From: Vibrio sp. JC009
GTDB taxonomy: Bacteria; Pseudomonadota; Gammaproteobacteria; Enterobacterales; Vibrionaceae
Direction: 5' to 3'
Assembly (NCBI RefSeq): GCF_029016485.1
Contig: NZ_CP092107.1
Span: 1,240,001-1,304,000, forward strand
Length of the DNA: 64,000 bases
The position numbers were made by a program, and so were the translations under genes. The notes under the pieces were generated by a model, which was not told the origin of the DNA, ran no database searches, and saw only the letters and a program-made list of their open reading frames with translations. Positions 1-7,806 of this stretch are shown one piece after another; within the stretch, counting starts at the first letter, position 1; each line of letters opens with the position of its first letter.

Positions 1-1460
1 CCGGCGTTAAGGCGCTGCAAAACGTAAAGCTAACGGTTTATCCGTCGGAAGTTCACTCTCTTATGGGGGAGAATGGTGCGGGGAAATCGACGTTGATGAA
101 GATCCTTTCCGGTGCCTACCATGCTGATAAAGGCAGTGAAATCTTTGTTAACGGCAACAAGGTAAATATTACCGACCCTCTGGCGGCGAAAAAGCAGGGC
201 ATAGCGGTTATCTATCAGGAGTTGTCACTGGCTCCGAACCTTTCCATTGCAGAAAATATTTTTCTTGGCAGCGAAATTTCCAGTAACGGACTGGCTGACC
301 GCAGAACCATGGAAGCACAATCTCAGCAGACTCTGGACAGACTGGGAGTCACATTCTCACCAAAGACGCTGGTTTCTGAGCTTTCGATTGCGGAGCAGCA
401 GATGATTGAGATTGCCAGAGCGGTGCACGCTAACGCCCAGATTCTGGTCATGGATGAGCCGACAACGGCGCTGTCTACCCGCGAAACGAACCACCTGTTT
501 GAACTGATTCATCGTCTGCGTGAAGAAGGTCTGGCGATTATCTATATCTCTCACCGTATGTCGGAAATCTATGAGCTTTCTGACCGCTGCTCCGTGCTCC
601 GTGATGGTACCTATGTAGGCACACTAATGCGTGAAGATCTGTCATCGGAAGCTTTGGTGAAGATGATGGTTGGTCGTGATATTTCCGGTTTCTACAAAAA
701 AGATCACCAGGAGTGTGAAAGAGCGGACAAGATTCTTGAGGTTAAAGATCTCAGCGATGGGAACAAGGTTAAGCCGAACTCATTCAGTCTTTATAAAGGT
801 GAAGTGCTGGCAATCGCAGGCCTGGTTGGCTCCGGGCGTACTGAACTGGCAAGGCTGATTTTTGGTGCTGACGATAAGGCGTCCGGCGAGGTGTTCCTGA
901 ACGGTGAGAAGATGGAGATTAAAAAGCCTAAAGACGCCATTGATCAGGGCATTCTTTATCTGACTGAAGACAGGAAATCTCAGGGGCTGTTTCTGGATAT
1001 GGACGTGTGTAACAACACCAACCTGCTTGCATTCTCTCAGGATTGCAGCCCGTCGAAAGTGCTGAATCTTAAGCGAAGAGATGAAAGAGCGAAATCAGCA
1101 ATTAAATCTCTGAATATCCGGGTACCGCACGCCAGAGTGGCTGCGGGATCTTTGTCCGGCGGTAACCAGCAAAAAGTGCTGCTGTCACGCTTACTGGAGG
1201 TAAAACCTAAAGTGCTGATCCTCGATGAACCAACCCGTGGTGTGGATATCGGTGCTAAGTCCGAGATCTACAAGATCATCAATGAACTGGTGAAAAACGG
1301 TGTGGGTGTGCTGGTGATCTCCAGTGAGCTTCCGGAGGTCATCGGTATCGCAGACCGTGTGCTGGTGATGCATGAAGGCCATATAGCGGGTGAGCTGGAT
1401 CATCATGGTGAACAAGAGATGAACCAGAACAACATTATGAAATTAGCGGCAGGTGCTTAA
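1..1460 (+). CDS. Ribose-class sugar ABC transporter, ATP-binding subunit (5' truncated by window edge)
   Basis: This is the cytoplasmic ATPase that drives a pentose/hexose-type importer. The open frame runs from base 3 without a start, so about the first 30 residues lie outside the window. Two fused nucleotide-binding domains are visible, as in RbsA/MglA/XylG. The first has Walker [10 protein letters not shown], an LSIAEQQ signature and Walker B LVMDEP. The second has the degenerate Walker [11 protein letters not shown], signature LSGGNQQK and [11 protein letters not shown]. The degenerate second site is normal for the family. The permease follows 42 bases downstream and the binding protein after that, so the three genes form one operon. 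The substrate cannot be read from the sequence. Confidence 0.95.
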   Translation, partial: GVKALQNVKLTVYPSEVHSLMGENGAGKSTLMKILSGAYHADKGSEIFVNGNKVNITDPLAAKKQGIAVIYQELSLAPNLSIAENIFLGSEISSNGLADRRTMEAQSQQTLDRLGVTFSPKTLVSELSIAEQQMIEIARAVHANAQILVMDEPTTALSTRETNHLFELIHRLREEGLAIIYISHRMSEIYELSDRCSVLRDGTYVGTLMREDLSSEALVKMMVGRDISGFYKKDHQECERADKILEVKDLSDGNKVKPNSFSLYKGEVLAIAGLVGSGRTELARLIFGADDKASGEVFLNGEKMEIKKPKDAIDQGILYLTEDRKSQGLFLDMDVCNNTNLLAFSQDCSPSKVLNLKRRDERAKSAIKSLNIRVPHARVAAGSLSGGNQQKVLLSRLLEVKPKVLILDEPTRGVDIGAKSEIYKIINELVKNGVGVLVISSELPEVIGIADRVLVMHEGHIAGELDHHGEQEMNQNNIMKLAAGA

Positions 1461-1502
1461 GGCACTTGCTCAGGGAAGAGATGAATTTCGAGAGCGAATA
1501 AT

Positions 1503-2501
1503 ATGAACACTACAACAAAGTCAGTTACTAACCCCGGCGCATTGCCTGATAAAGAAAAATTTTCACTGCAGGCCATACTGAAATCTGTCGGTATGCTACC
1601 GGTGCTTATCGTGCTGTGCATTGGATTTGAGGTGATGAGCGGACGTTTTATGTCCCTGGATAACCTTTCCATTGTTGCGCAGCAGGCGTCAATCAACACC
1701 GTTTTGGCAGCAGGGATGACCTTTGTCATCCTGACTGGTGGTATCGACCTGTCGGTTGGTTCCATACTGGCTGCCGCTGCCATGATTGCCGTTATCGTAT
1801 CTAAGATCCCGGCCTTTGGCATGCTGGGTCTGCCGGCTGCTATGCTGGTGGGCGCCCTGTTTGGCCTGCTTAACGGTGGTCTTATCGCCTTCCTCCGGTT
1901 GCCTCCGTTTATTGTAACCCTTGGTGCGTTAACCGCTGTTCGGGGTGCAGCTCGTCTTCTGGGTAACGACACCACGGTATTTAACCCGGAAATGCCATTT
2001 GACTTTATCGGTAACGGTTCGCTGTTTGGTATTCCATGGCTGGTCATCATTGCCGCAGCGGTCATCCTGATTTCCTGGTTTATTCTGAAACGTACTGTGC
2101 TGGGTATCCATATCTACTCTGTTGGTGGTAACGAAAATGCGGCCCGCCTGTCCGGTATCAACGTCGCAGCAGTGCTTCTGTTTGTGTACGGCATGTCCGG
2201 CCTGTTATCCGGCCTTGGTGGTGCGATGTCGGCAGCAAGACTGTATGCCGCAAACGGTACTCAGTTGGGGGTTGCCTACGAGTTGGATGCCATTGCTGCG
2301 GTAATTCTTGGGGGAACCAGCTTTGTCGGCGGTATCGGTACTATCTGGGGAACACTGATTGGTGCCTTAATTATCGCGGTACTGACCAACGGCCTGATTC
2401 TGACCGGTGTGCCGGATGTTTGGCAGTACATCATCAAGGGCCTGATTATTATCGGTGCGGTGGCACTGGACAGATACCGCCTTGGCAGCTCACACACTTA
2501 A
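1503..2501 (+). CDS. Ribose-class sugar ABC transporter permease (RbsC-like)
   Basis: This is the inner-membrane permease of the importer, 332 residues, the usual length for RbsC/XylH-type proteins. It is very hydrophobic, with about 8-10 membrane segments beginning near residue 30. It carries the family hallmarks GGIDLSVGSI (near residue 78), PPFIVTLG, GGNENAARLSGI and the GGTSFVGGIGT loop. It lies between the ATPase and binding-protein genes in the same direction. I infer that it works as a dimer with those partners. The substrate is unknown; ribose, allose, psicose-like sugars or polyols are all possible. Confidence 0.95.
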   Translation: MNTTTKSVTNPGALPDKEKFSLQAILKSVGMLPVLIVLCIGFEVMSGRFMSLDNLSIVAQQASINTVLAAGMTFVILTGGIDLSVGSILAAAAMIAVIVSKIPAFGMLGLPAAMLVGALFGLLNGGLIAFLRLPPFIVTLGALTAVRGAARLLGNDTTVFNPEMPFDFIGNGSLFGIPWLVIIAAAVILISWFILKRTVLGIHIYSVGGNENAARLSGINVAAVLLFVYGMSGLLSGLGGAMSAARLYAANGTQLGVAYELDAIAAVILGGTSFVGGIGTIWGTLIGALIIAVLTNGLILTGVPDVWQYIIKGLIIIGAVALDRYRLGSSHT

Positions 2502-2612
2502 TTTATACACATCGAAACCTGACTTATACATCCAGAGATGGAAATAACGGTGAGGCCGGAAACGGTCCGCCACTAAATGTGAAACAAACAATAATGTGAC
2601 ATGGAGAATGGA

Positions 2613-3554
2613 ATGAAACTATTTAAACGTCTTGCTATTGCCAGCGCTATGATGGCATCAATGACAGCCGGAGCGAATGCCGCTGACCTGAATAAAATTG
2701 GTATCTCTCTTGGCTCAATGGGTAACCCTTTCTTTGTTGCCCTGGCAAATGGTGCGGAAGCTCAGGCTAAGCAGATAAACCCAGATGTAGAAGTTCTTTC
2801 TATGGGTTACGACTATGACCTGGGTAAACAGTTTAACCAGATAGATAACTTTATTGCAGCGGGCGTTGATATCATTCTTCTGAATCCGGGCGATCCAAAT
2901 GCTATCGAACCGGCAATCAAGCGTGCTCAGAAAGCCGGTATTGTTGTGGTATCTGTGGATACCGCGGCGAAAGGTTCTGATGCGATCGTAACAACGGATA
3001 ACGTAAGTGCTGGTGCCGTTGCCTGTAAATACATCGTAGAGAAACTGGATGGTAAAGGTGACGTGATTATCCAGAACGGTCCTCAGGTTTCTGCGGTAAT
3101 CGACCGTGTAACCGGCTGTAAAGAAGAGCTGGCGAAAGCGCCGGGTATCAATGTCCTTTCTGACGACCAGGATGGTAAAGGCTCCCGTGATGGCGGCATG
3201 TCAGTAATGCTTGGTCACCTGACCCGCTACCAGAACATTGATGCGGTATTTGCTATCAATGATCCACAGGCTATCGGTACTAACCTTGCGGCTAGGCAGC
3301 TTAAGCGCAAGGATATCATTATCACTTCTGTGGATGGTGCGCCGGATATCGTGGCCGCGCTTAAAGATCCTTCTTCTCCAATGATTCAGGCATCTGGTAG
3401 CCAGGACCCGTATCACATGGCAGAAAAAGCCGTTGAACTTGGATACAAAATTATGTCCGGTGAGAAACTGGATAAGAGCGTGATGTTGCTTCCTTCAGCG
3501 CTGGTTGACCGTTCGAATGTGGATGCCTACCAGGGATGGGATGCAGTTCGCTAG
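2613..3554 (+). CDS. Periplasmic sugar-binding protein, ribose-class (RbsB-like)
   Basis: This is the soluble receptor that delivers ligand to the importer encoded just upstream. I chose the ATG at 2613 (313 residues) over the in-frame ATG at 2601 because GGAG at 2603-2606 sits six bases before it and the protein then starts with a standard signal peptide (MKLFKRL, hydrophobic core, cleavage near ANA-A). The mature part shows the type I periplasmic-binding fold (GISLGSMGNPFF, IDNFIAAGVDIILLNP, VVVSVDT, FAINDPQAIG, ITSVDGAPD). A strong terminator follows. It is clearly related to the second binding protein at 6295-7230. Pieces of a third, dead copy lie at 9273-9411. Confidence 0.94.
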   Translation: MKLFKRLAIASAMMASMTAGANAADLNKIGISLGSMGNPFFVALANGAEAQAKQINPDVEVLSMGYDYDLGKQFNQIDNFIAAGVDIILLNPGDPNAIEPAIKRAQKAGIVVVSVDTAAKGSDAIVTTDNVSAGAVACKYIVEKLDGKGDVIIQNGPQVSAVIDRVTGCKEELAKAPGINVLSDDQDGKGSRDGGMSVMLGHLTRYQNIDAVFAINDPQAIGTNLAARQLKRKDIIITSVDGAPDIVAALKDPSSPMIQASGSQDPYHMAEKAVELGYKIMSGEKLDKSVMLLPSALVDRSNVDAYQGWDAVR

Positions 3555-3568
3555 GCAGCAGTGGCAGG

Positions 3569-3623
3569 GATCGTGACTCAGGCTTTAGATTTCTCAAAAC
3601 GGGAGTCACGATCTTTCTTTTTT
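3569..3623 (+). terminator. Rho-independent terminator of the sugar ABC operon
   Basis: A perfect 11-bp stem, GATCGTGACTC (3569-3579) against GAGTCACGATC (3603-3613), closes a 23-base loop and is followed directly by a T-rich run (3614-3623). It lies 15 bases after the binding-protein stop codon and separates the transporter operon from the sensor kinase. Confidence 0.88.
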
Positions 3624-3759
3624 CTGCTGTTTCCTTAACATAGCTCCTCTGGAAGTGTGTGAAAAAGCTTGCTTTTGACCTCGCTTCCTTTTTTGTTTTT
3701 GTGCCGTTTGCGTAATCACCGAACAGATAATTGCTGGGATTGGTATAAGGAATACTTAG

Positions 3760-6285
3760 GTGCGAAGAAAAGGAATTAAAAGCAGAGAACTCACTGCAAT
3801 GGTGACAGCCATTGTGATGTCACTGGCGCTGGTACTGGTTGCTGCAACCGGTCTGCACCATACCAATATGGTGATCACCAAGCTGGAGTCAAAATCCTTG
3901 CCTGATGTGCGTGTCGCATTAGGGCTCGCAGAAGGCGTCGCACAGCTTGCCGCTTTTGCTCCTTATTCTGCTTCTATTAACCAGCCTTCCTTACTCGATG
4001 AACAGAAAAAGCGCTTTGCCACCCGGTTTGAAAAGCTGTTAAAGGTGACCCGGAATATTTCCGATCAGGCATTCCGGAAAGAGCTGGTGGGTAAACTTAA
4101 AGCCATTGAACAAAGTGCCAGCCAGCTTGGCGAGGTGACAACGGAAAGCCTGTTTTTATCTGAAGAGCTTTTGAGTCAGCGATTTCAGCTGCAGCTGTCT
4201 TCTGAAAACTCCGGGATTCAGGCACTCACAGTTAATATTCCCGTATCAGAACAGATTGATCATCTGGTGGGTCTGCTGACCAGTCAGGATGAGGCCAGAC
4301 TGAACATGGCGCAAGAGGTGGTAAGCAGCCTTGCAAGTGGTGCTGAGGATGGAAAGAGTGCCCTGAAAGACTTTGTGGACTATGCCCGGGATAACTTTCA
4401 GAAACGCAAAGCGATTAAGAACAAAAAGCAGTTTCTTCTGGTTTCTATCCGTGCACAGTCTGAGTATTTAAGTGAGTTTGTAAACACTTACGTAAATGAT
4501 ATTCAGCAGCAGGTACTTGAGCAGCAGCAACAGGTGCAGAGACAGATTTCTCAGGTGTTCTGGAGCATGGTGGTGATGATGCTGCTGTTGATTCTGGCTG
4601 TGGCGGTCAACTACGGAATTAACATCAAAACCGTACAGGAGCTGACTAACGTTACCAACGATATGATCCGGCTGTCTAACGGTGACACCCGCAAGGTAAG
4701 CCGGTTCAGGCCAAGGGATGATGAAATTGGTGATCTGCTTAATGCCTATCAGGTGTTCAGGGCGTATACCTACCGGATCCAGAAAGTGAGCTCAAATCTG
4801 GAGCAGCAGAAGCAGCTGCTGGAATCTATCTTCGACGGCATGCATGACGGACTCAGCGTCTTCTCAAAAGAGAACAAACTTCTGGCCTGGAACCAGCAAT
4901 ATCTGAGTGCTCTGAAACTTGATACGAAAGAGGTGTATGTCGGTATGCCACTGGAAGAGATCCTGGAACGTATTGGTGAGCATGGAGAGAGGTTTCAGGA
5001 TATCGAAGGTCATCTGATTGATCAGGTGCAATGGAATACAAGCCGTCACAGCGAAGACAGGTGCGTTGAGTGGCACGACAGTCAGGGACGGATTATTGAG
5101 TTCCGTAGCCAGCCGATGACCAACGGTGGCTTTATTACCCTGACTCAGGATCTGACCTACCGCAGAGAGACGGAGCACCAGTTGCAGCAGGCGGTTAAAA
5201 TGGAAAGCCTCGGACAACTTACCGGCGGCGTTTCTCACGACTTTAATAACTTCCTCACTTCGATTCTGGGTAACCTGCAGCTACTTGAAATGCAGGATGA
5301 GCTTTCGCCACAGTCTCAGACATTTGTATCCAGAGCGATCCGGGCCAGCGAGAGTGGCCGGGAGCTGGTTCACAAACTGCTCGCTTTTAGCCGTAAGCAA
5401 GTGCTTACTCCTGAAATTGTCTGTGTGGAAGAGCTTATCAGTGAGTCAGAAGACTTACTGGAGTACAGTGTGTCAGCAGGCGTCAGGCTTAATCTTTCTC
5501 TTGCTGATTGCAGAAGCTTTATCAGGGTAGATAAAGTTCAGCTGCAAAATGCTTTGCTGAATCTGACCATCAATTCAAACGGCGCTATTGCTGAGAAAGG
5601 CGAAATTACCATCTCCACTCAGACCATCAGGGTTGAAGATAAGCCCTGGCTGAGAATTTCTGTGTCTGATACCGGTAAGGGAATCCCCGTGGAGATTCAG
5701 CACCGTGTGTTTGAAGCCTTTTTTACCACTAAGGAAATTGGATCGGGTAGCGGGCTGGGGCTGAGCTCCGTTCATGGTTATGTGCAGCAGTCCGGTGGTC
5801 AGATTGGGGTAGAATCTCAGCCAAATGAAGGCACCACCATCTGGATGCAGTGGCCGGTAACGGAAGTGCAGGAAACGGTTATGCCATCCGGCAGTGAAGA
5901 ACAATCGCAATCAAAATTCAGGGGCACGCTTGTGCTGGTGGAAGATGATGAGCAGGTCGCGCAAACTATGATAGATCTGCTTGATAAACAGGCAGAGCAC
6001 GTTATTCACTTTCCGGGGGCGGATATCGCACTTAACTGGCTGATATCTCATAAACAGACAGTATTTGCTGTGCTTAGTGATGTTCACCTGGTGAATTCTA
6101 TGTCCGGAGTGGAGCTCAAAGAAGAGCTGAAAACCGTGCTGCCTGAGCTGCCGGTCTGTCTCTACTCGGGGATGGAAAAAACAAGTATTGAGCAGCAGTT
6201 TAACTGTACTCTGGATGAAAACTTTATCAGCAAGCCAGTGACACTCCCTGCGCTGTGGGATTTACTGAGAAAAAATGAGGCTTAA
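3760..6285 (+). CDS. TorS-like hybrid sensor histidine kinase
   Basis: This is an inner-membrane hybrid kinase of 841 residues with a GTG start preceded by AAGGAA. In order: TM1 (about 12-31); a mostly helical periplasmic domain (32-265) resembling the TorS sensor bundle; TM2 (266-285); HAMP (286-340); a PAS-like domain (350-465); a dimerisation/phosphoacceptor helix with H493 in VSHDFNN; an ATPase domain with N-box, DTGKGI, FEAFFTT and GSGSGLGL; and a C-terminal receiver with D774 and K825. Unlike TorS it has no Hpt domain, and no response regulator lies nearby. The next gene, nine bases away, encodes a ribose-class binding protein, as TorT partners TorS. I infer that it senses a sugar-like ligand through that protein. 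Confidence 0.92.
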   Translation: MRRKGIKSRELTAMVTAIVMSLALVLVAATGLHHTNMVITKLESKSLPDVRVALGLAEGVAQLAAFAPYSASINQPSLLDEQKKRFATRFEKLLKVTRNISDQAFRKELVGKLKAIEQSASQLGEVTTESLFLSEELLSQRFQLQLSSENSGIQALTVNIPVSEQIDHLVGLLTSQDEARLNMAQEVVSSLASGAEDGKSALKDFVDYARDNFQKRKAIKNKKQFLLVSIRAQSEYLSEFVNTYVNDIQQQVLEQQQQVQRQISQVFWSMVVMMLLLILAVAVNYGINIKTVQELTNVTNDMIRLSNGDTRKVSRFRPRDDEIGDLLNAYQVFRAYTYRIQKVSSNLEQQKQLLESIFDGMHDGLSVFSKENKLLAWNQQYLSALKLDTKEVYVGMPLEEILERIGEHGERFQDIEGHLIDQVQWNTSRHSEDRCVEWHDSQGRIIEFRSQPMTNGGFITLTQDLTYRRETEHQLQQAVKMESLGQLTGGVSHDFNNFLTSILGNLQLLEMQDELSPQSQTFVSRAIRASESGRELVHKLLAFSRKQVLTPEIVCVEELISESEDLLEYSVSAGVRLNLSLADCRSFIRVDKVQLQNALLNLTINSNGAIAEKGEITISTQTIRVEDKPWLRISVSDTGKGIPVEIQHRVFEAFFTTKEIGSGSGLGLSSVHGYVQQSGGQIGVESQPNEGTTIWMQWPVTEVQETVMPSGSEEQSQSKFRGTLVLVEDDEQVAQTMIDLLDKQAEHVIHFPGADIALNWLISHKQTVFAVLSDVHLVNSMSGVELKEELKTVLPELPVCLYSGMEKTSIEQQFNCTLDENFISKPVTLPALWDLLRKNEA

Positions 6286-6294
6286 GCGGGTCGT

Positions 6295-7230
6295 ATGAAA
6301 AAGCAGATGGTTAAACAAATACTGAGGGTTTTGCTCTGGGGACTTTTTTCTCCGGTTTGTCTGGCTGCGCCACTTAAGGTCGGAATTAGCCTGGTTGATC
6401 TTTCTAATCCGTTTTTTTCTATTCTGGCAGAAAAACTCTCTCTGTCTGTTAAAGAGAAATATGACGGTGAAGTGGAAATTTACGTGCAATCCAGTGCTTA
6501 TAACCTCAGTAAGCAGATTGTTCAGTTAGAAGGCTTTTTACAGGACGACATTGACCTGATTTTTATTGCAGCCTCGGAAAGTAAAGCCATTGCTCCGTTT
6601 ATTAACACAGCCCGGCAGAAGGGAGTAATTGTGGTCGCGGTGGATATTGAGTCTGAGGGGGCTGATATTAGTGTCACTTCGGATAATCATCAGGCCGGTT
6701 TCTCTGCCTGCCACTATCTTGCACAGCATTTGAAGGAGACCGGCGAGGTCGCGATTATCAATGGTCAGCCGATCTCATCAGTGATAAATCGTGTATCAGG
6801 CTGCAAATCCGCATTTGAAAAGTTCCCTGGGATAAAAGTGGTATCGGCAACCCGAAATAGCAGCGGAACATATAGTGGCGGACTGGAGAGTATGACTTAC
6901 CTTCTTTTACAGTATCCGGAATTGGGTGGCGTGTTTACGATCAATGATCCAGCAGCTCTGGGCGCTTTGGAGGCGGCGGTTCAGTCTGGCAATGAAAAGA
7001 TAAAAATTGTTTCAGTGGACGGTTCGCCTGAGTTTATTGAGAGCCTTAAAGAGGGCAAACAAAATCTGCTTGCAAGTGCACGTCAGTTTCCTGGTTTAAT
7101 GGCAGTAAGAGCCGTGGAACTGGCCATGCAAAAACTGAATGGCTCAGCGGAGGATAAGGCCGTTGAATTGATTCCGACCAGGCTTGTTACCACTGAAAAT
7201 AAGGAGCAGGTTGAAGGGTGGCTGAAATAA
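6295..7230 (+). CDS. Ribose-class periplasmic binding protein paired with the hybrid kinase
   Basis: This 311-residue protein has a signal peptide (MKKQMVKQ, hydrophobic stretch, cleavage near CLA-A) and a type I periplasmic-binding fold. It aligns by eye with the transporter's binding protein at 2613-3554 at matching landmarks: GISL-NPFF, QLEGFLQDDIDLIFI, VVVAVD, VINRVSGCK, FTINDPAALG and VSVDGSPEF. Its gene starts nine bases after the kinase stop, so the two are almost certainly co-transcribed. There is no permease of its own. I infer that it is a dedicated sensory receptor (TorT/LuxP-like role). A role as an alternative receptor for the upstream importer cannot be excluded. Confidence 0.92.
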   Translation: MKKQMVKQILRVLLWGLFSPVCLAAPLKVGISLVDLSNPFFSILAEKLSLSVKEKYDGEVEIYVQSSAYNLSKQIVQLEGFLQDDIDLIFIAASESKAIAPFINTARQKGVIVVAVDIESEGADISVTSDNHQAGFSACHYLAQHLKETGEVAIINGQPISSVINRVSGCKSAFEKFPGIKVVSATRNSSGTYSGGLESMTYLLLQYPELGGVFTINDPAALGALEAAVQSGNEKIKIVSVDGSPEFIESLKEGKQNLLASARQFPGLMAVRAVELAMQKLNGSAEDKAVELIPTRLVTTENKEQVEGWLK

Positions 7231-7273
7231 CGCCTTTACAAGGAAATCAAAGTTCTGGTGAGCCTGATATACA

Positions 7274-7295
7274 TTCCCACGGAGGACCATGGGAA
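7274..7295. repeat. REP-like palindrome
   Basis: TTCCCA (7274-7279) pairs with TGGGAA (7290-7295) around a 10-base loop and is followed by CGAGAG. This resembles the widespread proteobacterial REP-type sequence with a TTCCCACG...GTGGGAACGAGA core. Only one degenerate copy is seen in this window, so its identity is tentative. Confidence 0.45.
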
Positions 7296-7479
7296 CGAGA
7301 GTTTTGCGTAACTATTCAATTATTCGATAGGTCAACTAAATCCTGAACGAGCTCAAAATTGGGAGAAATCTTTCACCTTGTTTTAGCTTTCCTTCATTCA
7401 GCCTGTGCCGATAAGTTCGGGGCGAAATTTATCGGTCTAATATCTTACTGACTAAGAAAAGGGGCATTGTCGATTTAGG

Positions 7480-7506
7480 AATGGCAGCGTACCGATCACT
7501 GCCATT
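7480..7506 (+). terminator. Hairpin downstream of the sensory operon
   Basis: AATGGCAG (7480-7487) pairs perfectly with CTGCCATT (7499-7506) over an 11-base loop. There is only a weak T-rich tail (TTTAGTATGATACTTT). It may end transcripts from the kinase-binding protein pair, though it lies 250 bases beyond the stop codon. It could instead belong to the acquired DNA. Confidence 0.4.
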
Positions 7507-7636
7507 TAGTATGATACTTTAATACTCAGTATGTTTCTTTATTACTCTCCCACAGGAGGTTAACCCTAAAAAGCCTAAGTACATAAGAACTGAGTGTGGG
7601 GTTGGGTATGTGTTTGTGGAAAACGTGAAGTGTATT

Positions 7637-7785
7637 TGTTCATGAGATCGACATATTGTTAATTTCATGAACATCCAGATTGGGATAATGAATGTTCATG
7701 AAATCGACATGATGTTATTTTCATGAACATATAATTAGGCTATATTTATGTTCATGAGATCGACGTGTTGTTAATTCCATGAACA
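7637..7785. repeat. Three 37-bp palindrome-ended repeats at an exact 56-bp period
   Basis: Units lie at 7637-7673, 7693-7729 and 7749-7785, separated by unrelated 19-base spacers. Each unit begins TGTTCATGA and ends (T/C)CATGAACA, so the ends are inverted repeats. The interior keeps ATCGAC at the same offset and is not palindromic. Unit 1 differs from unit 2 at four positions and from unit 3 at three. Units 1 and 3 also share the following TCCAGA. The array ends 21 bases before the ATPase-nuclease start codon, where operators or a leader would sit. Spacers are far too short for a CRISPR array. Binding by the encoded protein or another regulator is my inference. Confidence 0.9.
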
Positions 7786-7806
7786 TCCAGAGGTAAGGTA
7801 GCCAGA

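Larger units (their letters stand above)
7231..7806. other. 576-bp intergenic region with several palindromes and a three-unit repeat
   Basis: No coding frame is convincing here. From left to right it holds a REP-like palindrome (7274-7295), an inverted repeat CCGATAA/TTATCGG (7408-7435), an 8-bp stem hairpin (7480-7506), a wide inverted pair ACTCAGT (7524-7530)/ACTGAGT (7589-7595) with an AGGAGG inside it, and the 37-bp repeat array (7637-7785) that runs up to the ATPase gene. Its composition is more AT-rich than that of the genes on either side. It looks like a junction with acquired DNA. Confidence 0.7.

Noticed and set aside
1457..2065. 202-residue open frame on the minus strand
   Set aside because: It lies antisense to the permease gene, is low-complexity and has no recognisable domain; it is a shadow of the coding strand.
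7408..7435. Inverted repeat CCGATAA/TTATCGG as an operator or terminator
   Set aside because: Stem of seven with a 14-base loop, no U-tract and no adjacent start codon; not distinguishable from chance in this AT-rich stretch.
7637..7785. CRISPR-like array (repeat, spacer, repeat, spacer, repeat)
   Set aside because: Spacers are only 19 bases, repeats differ from each other at 3-4 positions, each repeat has symmetric ends, there are three units only, and no cas genes are present.
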